64,000 bases of DNA from Streptococcus pyogenes (GTDB lineage: Bacteria > Bacillota > Bacilli > Lactobacillales > Streptococcaceae). The stretch covers positions 310,001 to 374,000 of the forward strand of contig NZ_LN831034.1 of the NCBI RefSeq assembly GCF_002055535.1, written 5' to 3'. Positions 22,529-31,995 of this stretch are shown piece by piece. The notes below the pieces were generated by a model. It had not been told where the DNA came from and did no database searches. It saw only the letters and a list, made by a program, of their open reading frames with translations. Position 1 is the first letter of the stretch. The number at the start of each line of letters is the position of its first letter. Both the position numbers and the translations under genes were made by a program.

Positions 22529-24163
22529 ATGTCGACAGAAAAAAAACAACTGACACAAGAAGAATTGATGGTTCAGGGAGCAGCCTGGTCCACAGCTGGT
22601 AATTTCATTAGCCGACTTTTGGGAGTGTTATACATTATTCCCTGGTACATTTGGATGGGGCAATACGCGATTCAAGCCAACGCTCTTTTCAATATGGGGT
22701 ATAATGTTTATGCTTATTTTTTATTGATTTCAACCACAGGACTCAATGTTGCGATTGCTAAGCAGGTTGCCAAGTACAATTCCATGGGACAAACTGAGCA
22801 TAGCTATCAATTAATCCGAAGTACCCTAAAACTCATGCTTGGTCTGGGCCTTATTTTTTCAGCCATTATGTATCTGGGCTCTCCTTTATTTGCGAGCTTA
22901 TCTGGTGGTGATGACACACTTGTTCCCATTATGCACAGCCTTTCTTTAGCAGTTTTTATTTTTCCTGTAATGAGTGTGATTCGAGGCATCTTTCAAGGCC
23001 ACAATAATATCAAGCCTTATGCAGTTAGTCAGATTGCTGAGCAACTCATTCGGGTTATCTGGATGCTTTTGACCACCTTTTTTATCATGAAGTTGGGTTC
23101 TGGTGATTACGCTTCAGCAGTGACTCAGTCAACTTTTGCAGCCTTTATCGGGATGGTGGCTAGTATGGGTGTTCTGGGGTACTATCTTTGGAAACAGGGA
23201 CTTCTAGCAGCTATTTTTAGTAAGCCAGATCATACTGTTTCTATTGATATCAAGGGCTTGTTGCTTGAAACCTTAAAAGAATCCATCCCCTTTATCGTAA
23301 CAGGAAGTGCCATTCAAGCCTTTCAATTGATTGATCAATGGACTTTTGTCAATACGATGACTCTTTTTACAGATTATAGCCGTTCTCAATTGCTTGTTTT
23401 ATTTGGTTACTTTAACGCAAACCCAGCCAAAATTACAATGGTCTTAATTGCAGTAGCAGCATCTATTGGTGGTGTAGGTATTGCCTTGTTAACTGAAAAT
23501 TATGTCAAAAAAGACATGAAAGCAGCTGCTCGTTTAATCATTAACAACATTGAAATGTTAGTGATGTTTTTGTTACCTGCTCTTACTGGGGCAATTATTT
23601 TAGCAAGACCTCTATATTCTGTTTTTTACGGAGCTAGCGAGGAGCGTGCCATTCACCTCTTTGTGGCGGTTCTCTTTCAAACCTTGCTACTGGCGCTTTA
23701 CACCCTCTTTTCACCGATGCTTCAAGCTCTTTTTGAAAATCGAAAAGCGATTTACTACTTTGCCTATGGTATCTTGATTAAGTTAGTTTTACAGATACCG
23801 CTTATTTATTTGCTACATGCTTATGGTCCTTTACTAGCGACGACGATTGCTTTAGTGGTGCCGATTTATTTGATGTATCGACGCCTATATCAGGTTACTC
23901 ATTTTAACCGCAAACTGTTGCAAAAACGTTTATTATTAACCTTAATTGAAACCTTATTAATGGGACTGGTCGTGTTTGTGGCCAACTGGCTATTGGGCTA
24001 TGCCTTTAAACCGACAGGCCGCTTGACCAGCCTTCTTTACCTCCTCATTATTGGTGGCTTGGGAATGACGGTTTACACGGCACTCACCTTGCTGACGCAT
24101 CAACTGGATAAATTAATTGGTAGCAAAGCTAGTCGCCTTCGTCAGAAATTAGGCTGGCATTAA
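22529..24163 (+). CDS. murJ: MurJ/YtgP-type lipid II flippase
   Basis: A 544-residue polytopic protein with about 14 membrane helices of the MVF/MOP superfamily. The conserved N-terminal helix region is ISRLLGVLYIIPWYIWMG. Streptococcal YtgP proteins next to murE complement MurJ loss, so this is probably the flippase that exports lipid-linked peptidoglycan precursor. The annotation 'polysaccharide biosynthesis protein' is an alternative. The start is ATG 22529 with AGGAAAG upstream. Confidence 0.88.
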   Translation: MSTEKKQLTQEELMVQGAAWSTAGNFISRLLGVLYIIPWYIWMGQYAIQANALFNMGYNVYAYFLLISTTGLNVAIAKQVAKYNSMGQTEHSYQLIRSTLKLMLGLGLIFSAIMYLGSPLFASLSGGDDTLVPIMHSLSLAVFIFPVMSVIRGIFQGHNNIKPYAVSQIAEQLIRVIWMLLTTFFIMKLGSGDYASAVTQSTFAAFIGMVASMGVLGYYLWKQGLLAAIFSKPDHTVSIDIKGLLLETLKESIPFIVTGSAIQAFQLIDQWTFVNTMTLFTDYSRSQLLVLFGYFNANPAKITMVLIAVAASIGGVGIALLTENYVKKDMKAAARLIINNIEMLVMFLLPALTGAIILARPLYSVFYGASEERAIHLFVAVLFQTLLLALYTLFSPMLQALFENRKAIYYFAYGILIKLVLQIPLIYLLHAYGPLLATTIALVVPIYLMYRRLYQVTHFNRKLLQKRLLLTLIETLLMGLVVFVANWLLGYAFKPTGRLTSLLYLLIIGGLGMTVYTALTLLTHQLDKLIGSKASRLRQKLGWH

Positions 24164-24178
24164 TATAATGACACCAAG

Positions 24179-24215
24179 AACGATTTCGTGAGTGCTTATC
24201 GAAATCGTTTTTTTC
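24179..24215 (+). terminator. Terminator after murJ
   Basis: Perfect 10-bp stem AACGATTTCG / CGAAATCGTT followed by seven T. Confidence 0.9.
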
Positions 24216-24330
24216 TTAATGATCTCGCTTAGTAAAGGTAGCTGATAAAAAATCAGGATTTCCCAAGCAAACTACTGATATTTTTGGTATAATGATAAAA
24301 GTGTAAAAAAATAGAAGGAAGTATATCAAC

Positions 24331-24960
24331 ATGGGAAAATGTCAAGTTATTTCGCATCCGCTTATCCAACACAAACTTTCAATCTTACGTCGTCAAACCA
24401 CATCAACTAAAGATTTTCGTGAGTTGGTTAATGAAATTGCGATGCTGATGGGATATGAAGTGTCACGCGACCTTCCCTTAGAAGATGTCGACATCCAAAC
24501 GCCAGTCTCAAAAACGGTCCAAAAACAGTTAGCTGGTAAAAAATTAGCTATTGTTCCGATTCTTCGTGCTGGTATTGGGATGGTTGATGGCTTGTTAAGT
24601 TTGGTACCAGCTGCAAAAGTTGGCCATATCGGCATGTACCGTAATGAAGAAACCCTTGAACCTGTTGAATACCTCGTTAAACTACCAGAAGATATTAACC
24701 AACGACAAATTTTCCTTGTTGATCCAATGTTGGCAACAGGTGGCTCGGCTATCTTAGCAGTGGATTCGTTGAAAAAACGTGGCGCAGCAAATATTAAGTT
24801 TGTCTGTTTAGTTGCAGCACCAGAAGGGGTGAAAAAACTTCAAGAAGCTCATCCAGATATTGATATCTTCACAGCAGCACTTGATGATCATTTAAATGAA
24901 CATGGCTATATCGTGCCAGGATTGGGCGATGCTGGTGATCGTTTATTTGGGACAAAATAA
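24331..24960 (+). CDS. upp: Uracil phosphoribosyltransferase
   Basis: A 209-residue type I phosphoribosyltransferase for uracil salvage: uracil plus PRPP to UMP. The PRPP motif is [11 protein letters not shown] (about 130-140), and the uracil-binding [15 protein letters not shown] lies at the C-terminus. Monocistronic, with a TATAAT -10 at about 24288. Confidence 0.96.
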
Positions 24961-25063
24961 AAGAGACAACCATCAAATAGTAGCCTTTTTAGGCCAATCG
25001 TTCTTGATTTTGTTTAAAAAATCAGAGAGATTTCTCTTCTTTAAAGGAAAAGCAAGTTTATGA

Positions 25064-25093
25064 TTTGACCTTTATTGACCAAAATATTATAAT
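25064..25093 (+). promoter_or_regulatory. clpP promoter with CtsR operator
   Basis: TTTGACC and ATTGACC form a tandem heptad repeat (25064-25080) that on the other strand reads GGTCAATAAAGGTCAAA, matching the CtsR heat-shock operator. It overlaps the -35 (TTGACC, 25065-25070), which lies 17 bp from the -10 TATAAT (25088-25093). CtsR would therefore block the promoter at normal temperature. Confidence 0.85.
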
Positions 25094-25183
25094 AAAGACA
25101 ATCAGTAAAAAAGAGATGACCTAGTGGGTTGCCGTCTCTCAAAATGACGCTACTAAAAACCCTTGTAGATTGGAGAATGTATT

Positions 25184-25774
25184 ATGATTCCTGTTGTTAT
25201 TGAACAAACTAGCCGTGGAGAACGTTCTTATGACATTTATTCACGTTTATTAAAAGACCGTATTATCATGTTAACAGGGCCTGTCGAAGACAACATGGCC
25301 AACTCTGTCATAGCGCAGCTCTTATTCCTTGACGCGCAAGACAACACTAAAGATATCTACCTATATGTCAACACACCAGGTGGCTCTGTCTCAGCAGGCT
25401 TGGCTATTGTCGATACCATGAACTTTATCAAGGCCGATGTGCAAACTATTGTCATGGGTATGGCAGCTTCTATGGGGACAGTCATTGCTTCATCAGGAAC
25501 AAAAGGCAAACGCTTTATGTTACCAAATGCAGAGTATATGATCCACCAGCCAATGGGTGGTACAGGTGGTGGCACGCAACAAACGGATATGGCTATCGCA
25601 GCAGAACATCTCTTAAAAACACGTCACCGTTTAGAAAAAATCTTAGCGCAAAATGCTGGAAAAACGATTAAACAAATCCATAAAGATGCTGAGCGTGATT
25701 ATTGGATGAGTGCTGAAGAAACCTTGGCTTACGGTTTCATTGATGAAATCATGGAAAACAACGAACTAAAATAA
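25184..25774 (+). CDS. clpP: ATP-dependent Clp protease proteolytic subunit
   Basis: A 196-residue serine protease that forms the 14-mer chamber used by ClpX, ClpC and ClpE. The catalytic Ser is S96 in GMAASMGT and the His is H121 in MIHQPMGG. The length and sequence are typical. Transcription is expected under CtsR from the promoter about 90 nt upstream. GGAGAATGTATT provides the ribosome binding site. Confidence 0.97.
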
Positions 25775-25787
25775 AGAGGATCTCTGC

Positions 25788-25820
25788 AAAAGTATTCTAG
25801 AAACTTCTAGGATGCTTTTT
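25788..25820 (+). terminator. Terminator after clpP
   Basis: 15-bp stem with two G-T pairs (25788-25802 / 25805-25819), followed by T. Confidence 0.75.
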
Positions 25821-25838
25821 CTCTTAGAAAGGAAAATA

Positions 25839-25913
25839 ATGATACAGCCTACTGCATTAAAACAGCTTCAAGAGTTAAAACGTCAGTTCAGATCCCTTTG
25901 CAACCAATTATGA
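25839..25913 (+). pseudogene. Short reading frame, probable gene remnant
   Basis: A good ribosome binding site (AAAGGA) and ATG at 25839 open a frame of only 24 codons (MIQPTALKQLQELKRQF and so on). A terminator lies before it and no conserved product is recognised. It looks like the 5' end of a gene whose remainder is lost, although a tiny real peptide cannot be excluded. Confidence 0.35.
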
Positions 25914-26014
25914 GATAGTTTGAGGATGATCCTTAGCAGCTGTGTGCAAGAAGTTATGACGATTTCATAAAGGATGACCTAGCCAGTCTTTCTTCGTCTC
26001 TTTTACTTAAAGTG

Positions 26015-26266
26015 TGGTATAATCAGATTATGCTAGCCAAAACTAAAAAAGGCATTGCCATTAAAGGTGTTGTAGATCGGCTTATCCTAGATCTCATAAC
26101 AATGCTGTAGTACCACCCTTACCTTGCTACTAAAGGCGCTGTTGAAGCACAAATTGACTTGCAAAGGATCTTGACTGATAATATGTCCGGTGGAATCGCC
26201 AAAGCAGCAAAAAGACCAAGACCCTTATTTGGTCTCTACCAAAATATAATAGAAAAGGATTTAGAA
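26015..26266 (+). pseudogene. Frame interrupted by an in-frame stop upstream of ylbG
   Basis: An extended -10 (TGgTATAAT, 26015-26023) lies 6 nt before an ATG at 26030. That frame encodes MLAKTKKGIAIKGVVDRLIL and on to a TAG at 26108-26110, then stays open in the same frame (YHPYLATKGAVEAQIDLQRI and on) past 26200. This looks like one gene of about 60-75 codons broken by a single nonsense codon. I do not recognise the family. An AGACCAA/TTGGTCT hairpin (26213-26235) lies near its end. Confidence 0.45.
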
Positions 26267-26541
26267 TGTTTCAAAAACAAGAACGTATTGGACTCGTCGT
26301 TTACCTGTATTATAACCGAGATGCCAGAAAGTTATCAAAATTTGGTGATTTATATTACCATTCCAAGCGCTCTCGTTACCTCATTATTTATATTAATAAA
26401 AATGATTTAGACACAAAATTAGAAGAAATGAGACGTTTGAAATGTGTTAAAGACATTAGACCATCAGCTTTTGATGATATTGACCGCCAATTTGTAGGTA
26501 ACCTTCATCGCGACGAAACAAACAACCATCAAAAGGGTTAA
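26266..26541 (+). CDS. ylbG: YlbG family protein (DUF2129)
   Basis: A 91-residue small cytosolic protein matching the UPF0298/YlbG family ([38 protein letters not shown]). The function is unknown. The start at ATG 26266 has AAAGGA upstream and a TATAAT at 26245-26250. In related streptococci this gene also lies after clpP. Confidence 0.88.
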   Translation: MFQKQERIGLVVYLYYNRDARKLSKFGDLYYHSKRSRYLIIYINKNDLDTKLEEMRRLKCVKDIRPSAFDDIDRQFVGNLHRDETNNHQKG

Positions 26542-26712
26542 CAACCCCCTAGTTACTGATTAGCGTTTCAGATTTAGTTAGCTTATTAAAGTAAGAAGGT
26601 TTTGACAGATGCTCACACTACTTCAAGACAATGAGACAACTAGAGCATTAGTGAATAACTGAGTTGACTGTCACTTCTTTAATAAGAACGGATAGGATTG
26701 GTCCTAAAATAG

Positions 26713-26741
26713 AGCACTGCAAAGATATGCCAGTGCTTTTT
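26713..26741 (+). terminator. Hairpin upstream of tmk
   Basis: Stem AGCACTG / CAGTGCT followed by TTTT, 50 nt before tmk. It probably ends any transcript entering from ylbG. Confidence 0.65.
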
Positions 26742-26789
26742 AGCTCATTTTTTGATAAAATAGAACTACTAAAAAGTGAAGGAAATAAG

Positions 26790-27425
26790 ATGATCACAGG
26801 AAAACTCATAACCGTTGAAGGTCCAGATGGCGCAGGGAAAACGACTGTTTTAGAGCAACTCATTCCACTGTTAAAACAAAAAGTGGCTCAGGATATCTTG
26901 ACAACAAGAGAGCCTGGAGGTGTTGCCATTTCAGAACACATTAGAGAACTTATTTTAGACATCAACCATACTGCTATGGACCCTAAAACAGAACTCTTAC
27001 TTTATATTGCGGCTCGAAGGCAGCATTTGGTGGAAAAGGTACTACCAGCTCTTGAAGCAGGCCAGTTGGTTTTTATTGATCGTTTCATCGATAGTTCAGT
27101 AGCTTATCAAGGTGCGGGACGCGGTTTGATCAAAGCAGACATTCAGTGGCTCAACGAGTTCGCAACAGATGGTTTAGAGCCTGACTTGACCCTTTATTTT
27201 GATGTTCCTTCTGAAATTGGTTTAGCACGGATTAACGCGAACCAACAAAGAGAAGTCAATCGTTTAGATTTGGAAACAATAGAGATACATCAACGAGTAC
27301 GAAAAGGATACCTAGCCTTAGCTAAGGAGCATCCAAAACGTATTGTCACAATTGATGCGACTAAACCATTGAAAGAAGTTGTCTCTGTCGCTTTGGAACA
27401 TGTCTTAGCCTTGCTTTTAGCCTAG
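26790..27425 (+). CDS. tmk: Thymidylate kinase
   Basis: A 211-residue kinase that phosphorylates dTMP to dTDP. P-loop [11 protein letters not shown] (about 9-19), DR(F/I/Y) motif [17 protein letters not shown] (about 93-109). The ATG at 26790 has AAGGAAA upstream and begins the conserved [11 protein letters not shown]. An in-frame TTG or GTG further upstream is ignored because it runs through the terminator. First gene of the tmk-holB-(ricT)-yabA-rsmI cluster. Confidence 0.96.
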   Translation: MITGKLITVEGPDGAGKTTVLEQLIPLLKQKVAQDILTTREPGGVAISEHIRELILDINHTAMDPKTELLLYIAARRQHLVEKVLPALEAGQLVFIDRFIDSSVAYQGAGRGLIKADIQWLNEFATDGLEPDLTLYFDVPSEIGLARINANQQREVNRLDLETIEIHQRVRKGYLALAKEHPKRIVTIDATKPLKEVVSVALEHVLALLLA

Positions 27426-27442
27426 GATAAGGGAGGGTAGGA

Positions 27443-28318
27443 ATGGATTTAGCGCAAAAAGCTCCTAACGTTTATCAAGCTTTTCAGACAATTTTAAAGA
27501 AAGACCGTCTGAATCATGCTTATCTTTTTTCGGGTGATTTTGCTAATGAAGAAATGGCTCTTTTTTTAGCTAAGGTCATCTTTTGTGAACAGAAAAAGGA
27601 TCAGACGCCCTGCGGGCATTGTCGCTCTTGTCAATTGATTGAACAAGGAGATTTTGCCGATGTGACGGTATTGGAACCAACAGGGCAAGTGATTAAAACG
27701 GATGTGGTCAAAGAAATGATGGCTAACTTTTCTCAGACAGGATATGAAAACAAACGACAAGTTTTTATTATCAAAGATTGTGACAAAATGCATATCAATG
27801 CCGCTAATAGCTTGCTAAAATACATTGAGGAGCCTCAGGGAGAAGCTTACATATTTTTATTGACCAATGATGATAACAAAGTGCTTCCGACCATTAAAAG
27901 TCGGACACAGGTTTTTCAGTTTCCTAAAAACGAAGCCTATCTTTACCAATTGGCACAAGAAAAGGGATTATTAAACCATCAGGCTAAGCTAGTAGCCAAA
28001 CTTGCCACAAACACCAGTCATCTAGAACGTCTGTTGCAAACGAGCAAGCTTTTAGAACTGATAACTCAAGCAGAGCGTTTTGTATCTATTTGGCTGAAAG
28101 ATCAGTTGCAGGCATATTTAGCGTTGAACCGTCTGGTACAGTTAGCAACTGAAAAAGAAGAACAAGATTTAGTTTTGACCCTTTTGACCTTGCTCTTGGC
28201 AAGAGAGCGTGCGCAAACGCCTTTGACACAATTGGAGGCTGTCTATCAGGCTAGGCTCATGTGGCAGAGCAATGTTAATTTTCAAAACACATTAGAATAT
28301 ATGGTGATGTCAGAATAA
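27443..28318 (+). CDS. holB: DNA polymerase III subunit delta'
   Basis: A 291-residue clamp-loader subunit with the zinc cluster CGHCRSCQLIEQGDFADV (about 53-70) and AANSLLKYIEEPQGEAY, the sensor and SRC-like segment region. It works with delta and tau to load the beta sliding clamp. The stop TAA at 28316-28318 is directly followed by the decayed ricT. Confidence 0.95.
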   Translation: MDLAQKAPNVYQAFQTILKKDRLNHAYLFSGDFANEEMALFLAKVIFCEQKKDQTPCGHCRSCQLIEQGDFADVTVLEPTGQVIKTDVVKEMMANFSQTGYENKRQVFIIKDCDKMHINAANSLLKYIEEPQGEAYIFLLTNDDNKVLPTIKSRTQVFQFPKNEAYLYQLAQEKGLLNHQAKLVAKLATNTSHLERLLQTSKLLELITQAERFVSIWLKDQLQAYLALNRLVQLATEKEEQDLVLTLLTLLLARERAQTPLTQLEAVYQARLMWQSNVNFQNTLEYMVMSE

Positions 28319-28988
28319 GTGCAATTGGAATTCGTTATGGGGAAACGAAGCTTGTCAAAAGACTTGCCCGTAGCGACCAAAGTAGCGGCGCATAAGGGCA
28401 AAAAAGCTTTTGAAGAAAATACTGCCTTTGCAACAGATTTGATGAAAGAAGTATCACGATTAATAACACAAAATCAACTTGAAATGACGTTTGTTAATAG
28501 TGTCTTTCTCTTAGATCAGCATGTTGTCCTAATTCCCTTTTCAGCAGAAGAGCACATGGATTTTTACAACTGTTAAAAGATTTAGCGGTCGATTTTAGGT
28601 CAAGAAGTGAGCTGCCCCAGATTAACAGCCAAGAAGATTTCATTTTCTATGGAGGCTATGGACCGTGTGGCAGGCCACTGTGCTGCTTTCGTTTTTGGGA
28701 AAATTTCTGACAGTATCTATTAAAATACTAAAAAGTCAAGGGTTATCATTGACTTTGGGTAAAGCAACAAGCCCTTATGGCCGTTTGCTTTGCTGTCTCT
28801 ATGATGAAGGTGTCTTTTACCAATAAAGCAAGAAAAAATTCCCTGAATATGGTACCATAGTAGAGACAAGTGATGGCCCTGCAACAGTAGCAGCCGTTGA
28901 TATATTTACAGATCCCATTAAGGTGCGGTTAAAAGACCAGTTGACCTTAGTCACTTATGCTTTAGAGGAGGTTAAAGTAGGTGAATAA
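28319..28988 (+). pseudogene. ricT: Decayed ricT (PSP1-domain, YaaT) gene
   Basis: Translating all frames recovers RicT pieces in order. MTFVNSVFLLDQHVV and PFSAEEHMDF come first. After a -1 shift in a short T run (28561-28565), LLKDLAVDFRSRSELP and FIFYGGYGPCGRPLCCFRF follow. After another shift near 28695, SIKILKSQGLSLTLGKATS and PYGRLLCCLYDEGVFY follow. Then comes a TAA at 28824-28826, and EYGTIVETSDGP to the normal end at 28988. Most of the N-terminal about 50 residues are missing. RicT with RicA and RicF forms the iron-sulphur Y complex that guides RNase Y. The PSP1 cysteines are still legible, so the decay is recent. The first 85 codons remain open. Confidence 0.85.
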
Positions 28989-29304
28989 AAAAGAATTATT
29001 CGATGCTTTTGATGGATTTTCCCAAAATTTAATGGTTACTTTAGCTGAAATTGAAGCCATGAAAAAACAAGTCCAATCACTAGTAGAAGAAAACACGATT
29101 CTTCGCCTAGAAAATACAAAACTACGGGAACGTTTGAGTCACCTAGAACATGAAACGGTAGCTAAAAATCCTTCCAAACAAAGGAAGGATCACTTAGAGG
29201 GAATTTATGATGAAGGGTTTCATATCTGCAATTTTTTCTATGGACAACGTCGTGAAAATGATGAAGAATGTATGTTTTGCAGAGAATTATTAGATAGAAA
29301 GTAA
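28981..29304 (+). CDS. yabA: DNA replication initiation control protein YabA
   Basis: A 107-residue protein with an N-terminal coiled coil (about 1-55; [19 protein letters not shown]) and a C-terminal zinc-binding domain with [22 protein letters not shown]. YabA binds DnaA and DnaN and limits re-initiation. The start is GTG at 28981 with GAGGAGG at about 28966, and it overlaps the last codons of the ricT pseudogene. Confidence 0.95.
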   Translation: MNKKELFDAFDGFSQNLMVTLAEIEAMKKQVQSLVEENTILRLENTKLRERLSHLEHETVAKNPSKQRKDHLEGIYDEGFHICNFFYGQRRENDEECMFCRELLDRK

Positions 29305-29308
29305 GGGC

Positions 29309-30172
29309 ATGCAGGTTCAAAAAAGTTTTAAAGACAAAAAAACAAGCGGAACCTTGTATTTGGTTCCAACCCCAATTGGCAATCTGCAGGACATGACCTT
29401 TAGAGCAGTGGCAACGTTAAAAGAGGTTGATTTTATTTGTGCAGAAGACACAAGAAACACAGGTCTTTTGCTAAAACACTTTGATATTGCTACCAAGCAA
29501 ATCAGCTTTCATGAGCACAACGCCTATGAGAAGATTCCTGATTTAATTGATTTATTAATATCAGGACGGTCACTAGCTCAGGTGTCTGATGCAGGAATGC
29601 CATCGATTTCTGATCCTGGGCATGATTTGGTCAAGGCTGCTATTGATAGTGATATCGCAGTCGTTGCTTTACCAGGTGCCTCAGCAGGGATTACAGCTTT
29701 GATTGCTAGTGGACTGGCTCCTCAACCCCATGTTTTTTATGGGTTTTTACCCAGAAAAGCAGGGCAACAAAAGGCTTTCTTTGAGGACAAACACCATTAC
29801 CCAGAGACACAAATGTTTTATGAATCACCCTATCGCATCAAAGATACCCTGACCAATATGTTGGCTTGTTATGGTGATCGTCAAGTGGTGCTTGTCAGAG
29901 AATTAACCAAGCTTTTTGAGGAGTACCAACGGGGGTCGATTTCAGAAATCTTGTCCTACCTTGAGGAAACACCCCTCAAAGGGGAGTGTCTGCTGATTGT
30001 GGCTGGAGCCCAAGCAGACAGTGAGGCTGAGCTGACAGCTGATGTTGACTTAGTGTCTCTAGTGCAAAAAGAAATTCAAGCAGGAGCCAAGCCAAATCAG
30101 GCTATTAAAACAATTGCTAAAGCTTACCAGGTAAATCGCCAAGAGCTTTACCAACAATTTCATGACTTATAA
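29309..30172 (+). CDS. rsmI: 16S rRNA (cytidine-1402-2'-O)-methyltransferase
   Basis: A 287-residue tetrapyrrole-methylase-fold enzyme that methylates C1402 in the decoding centre of 16S rRNA. Visible motifs: LYLVPTPIGNLQDMTFRA (about 17-34), CAEDTRNTGLLL, SDAGMPSISDPGHDLV and ALPGASAGITALIASGL. It lies 4 nt after yabA, in the conserved yabA-rsmI pair. Confidence 0.96.
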   Translation: MQVQKSFKDKKTSGTLYLVPTPIGNLQDMTFRAVATLKEVDFICAEDTRNTGLLLKHFDIATKQISFHEHNAYEKIPDLIDLLISGRSLAQVSDAGMPSISDPGHDLVKAAIDSDIAVVALPGASAGITALIASGLAPQPHVFYGFLPRKAGQQKAFFEDKHHYPETQMFYESPYRIKDTLTNMLACYGDRQVVLVRELTKLFEEYQRGSISEILSYLEETPLKGECLLIVAGAQADSEAELTADVDLVSLVQKEIQAGAKPNQAIKTIAKAYQVNRQELYQQFHDL

Positions 30173-30198
30173 GTCATCGTAGATTAGGAGAAAAACAA

Positions 30199-30591
30199 AT
30201 GACAGAAGATCAAGCAACTATCCTTATTTTAGGAGTATACGGAATCATATTGGCTGTATTCTTATTATCAGCTTTATTATGCCTTATCGCTAACTGGCGA
30301 CTCTTTAAAAGAGCAGGTTACAAAGGATGGTATAGTCTCATTCCTTTCTATGCAGGTTTTGTCAAACACAAAATCACTTTTGGAGAAGATAATAAATGGT
30401 TTTACTTTATTGGTTGGGTCATTGCTATTTATTATTACTATGTGCACTTTTGCTATGTCCGTGCTTTTGGTGGATCAAAGGGTCTAGCAGTATTTGGCTT
30501 GTTTTTCCCAGGCATTGCTTCTTTGATAGTGGCTTTTGGAAAAACTTATACCACACAAGAATGCCACCCTGTGCCACATCTTTTAAACTAA
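30199..30591 (+). CDS. Small membrane protein (DUF5684-like)
   Basis: A 130-residue protein with about three to four hydrophobic helices and the conserved motif FKRAGYKGWYSLIPFY (about 36-51) near the first loop, typical of DUF5684 proteins. The function is unknown. It is 26 nt after rsmI with AGGAG as ribosome binding site and is followed by a strong terminator, so it may be the last gene of the tmk-rsmI unit. Confidence 0.75.
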   Translation: MTEDQATILILGVYGIILAVFLLSALLCLIANWRLFKRAGYKGWYSLIPFYAGFVKHKITFGEDNKWFYFIGWVIAIYYYYVHFCYVRAFGGSKGLAVFGLFFPGIASLIVAFGKTYTTQECHPVPHLLN

Positions 30592-30594
30592 GAG

Positions 30595-30631
30595 AAAAAA
30601 GACCATCAATTGGATTTATTGATGGTCTTTT
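30595..30631. terminator. Bidirectional terminator between convergent genes
   Basis: Stem AAAAGACCATCAAT / ATTGATGGTCTTTT with flanking A and T runs. It ends the DUF5684-like gene and cutC. Confidence 0.9.
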
Positions 30632-30637
30632 AGGTGT

Positions 30638-31267
30638 TTAAATGATTTTAGTCCCGTGAACAATGGCCGTTCCAGTGAGTTGACTCAAGCTTTGGCAATT
30701 CTCAGCAGTGATGCCTCCCCCAATCATGATTTCAATGCGTTTATTGGCATAGGTCACAAGACTTTTAAGCTGTTCCACATTGTCTGTAATAGGAGTAGCT
30801 TCAGGTGAGCCATGAGTTAGCACACGCACAAAGCCATAATCAATCAGTTGGTCAAGCGCTTGGTGCTGGTGATCAGTCGGAATCCGGTCAAAAGCCATGT
30901 GGAAAACCAGTGGCAAGCCTTGTGTAGCAGGCAGTAATTGCTCGATAGCGTCGGTATCCAGTTGATTTTCTGTGGTCAGCAAGCCTAAGACTAGCGCATC
31001 TGAGCCAGCTTCAACAGCTTTTAAGATATCTTCTTCCATAGCTTTTAGTTCGAGGTCGTTATAGACAAAATCGCCACCGCGAGGTCGAATCATGGTCGCT
31101 ACGCTAATCTTTTTATCGTGTAAGAGCTGACAGGCTTCTTTGATGACGCCATAAGATGGCGTGGTCCCTCCGACAGCTAGGTTATCACAGAGTTCCACAC
31201 GACTGATTTGACCAGCATCAAGGGTTGGCAGTAGTGTGAGGTTCTCAGCACAAAATTCTTTAATCAT
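30638..31267 (-). CDS. cutC: CutC family protein
   Basis: A 209-residue TIM-barrel protein of the CutC family with VELCDNLAVGGTTPSYGVI (about 25-43), MIRPRGGDFVYNDLE (about 59-73) and IMIGGGITAENC. It is named for a copper-homeostasis phenotype in E. coli and Enterococcus. The biochemical activity is unsettled. AAAGGAGAT precedes the ATG at 31267. Confidence 0.9.
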   Translation of the reverse strand: MIKEFCAENLTLLPTLDAGQISRVELCDNLAVGGTTPSYGVIKEACQLLHDKKISVATMIRPRGGDFVYNDLELKAMEEDILKAVEAGSDALVLGLLTTENQLDTDAIEQLLPATQGLPLVFHMAFDRIPTDHQHQALDQLIDYGFVRVLTHGSPEATPITDNVEQLKSLVTYANKRIEIMIGGGITAENCQSLSQLTGTAIVHGTKII

Positions 31268-31565
31268 TTTTAGATCTCCTTTATCAGTAATATTATAGCA
31301 CGAATGAAGCTAGTCATCAGGAAACATTTTTGTCAAATCATGGACATTATGCTATACTCACTAGTATTAAAAGTAGGCCAAAACAGCAGCAAATACTTTG
31401 AAAAAAGATTGCTATGTTCTACGGCAATATCAGTCTTTACCAACGAACTCTCAAGAAGAAAAGAAAGACAAAGCTTAGCATTTTAAAAAAGCCCCCTTTT
31501 TTTTGTGAAATGATGACCAAAAACAGGCGCCTCACGCCTAAAACAGTTACACTAAAGGAGAACAA
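31268..31565. other. Spacer between cutC and the ArsC-like gene
   Basis: About 300 nt. It holds the cutC start region and the ArsC-like promoter region. A frame at 31304-31486 has no ribosome binding site or recognisable product. A short AAAAAAGCCCCCTTTTTT tract (about 31481-31500) may be a weak terminator. Confidence 0.5.
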
Positions 31566-31922
31566 ATGATTACGATTTACCAATACCCAAAATGTAGCAC
31601 CTGCCAAAGAGCCATGGCTGAATTAAAGCAACTGGTTAGTGACTTTGAAGCCATTGACATCAAAGCTAATCCACCCAAAGCTCAGGACCTCAAACATTGG
31701 ATGGAAACATCTGGTTATACCATCAAAAATTTCTTTAATACCAGTGGTAACAGCTACCGCGAATTGGGACTTAAAGATAAAATAGACCAGCTTAGCCTTG
31801 ATAAAGCTGCTGAACTTTTAGCCACAGATGGTATGTTGATTAAACGGCCTATTCTGATTAAGGACGGTAACGTCTTACAAGTTGGCTATCGCAAGCCATA
31901 TCAAGAGTTGGATTTAGGATAA
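31566..31922 (+). CDS. ArsC/Spx-fold reductase family protein
   Basis: A 118-residue thioredoxin-like protein with the redox motif YPKCSTCQRA (CxxC, residues about 7-16) and the family C-terminus LIKRPILIKDGNVLQVGY. This fold covers arsenate reductases, YffB and Spx/MgsR regulators. The RP(I) and KDG segments fit the reductase side. No ars operon is nearby, so arsenate as substrate is unsupported. AAAGGAG precedes the ATG. Confidence 0.85.
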   Translation: MITIYQYPKCSTCQRAMAELKQLVSDFEAIDIKANPPKAQDLKHWMETSGYTIKNFFNTSGNSYRELGLKDKIDQLSLDKAAELLATDGMLIKRPILIKDGNVLQVGYRKPYQELDLG

Positions 31923-31936
31923 TGCGACAAAGTCTC

Positions 31937-31977
31937 AAAAAAGGACAAGGCAACATTATAACGCCTTGTCCTTTTTT
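31937..31977. terminator. Bidirectional terminator
   Basis: 15-bp stem AAAAAAGGACAAGGC / GCCTTGTCCTTTTTT between the ArsC-like gene and convergent exoA. Confidence 0.9.
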
Positions 31978-31995
31978 GGGATCTGTTTTTAGAAA

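Noticed and set aside
31304-31486. A 60-codon plus-strand frame between cutC and the ArsC-like gene
   Set aside because: No ribosome binding site, no recognisable sequence, and it ends in a homopolymer-rich terminator-like tract.
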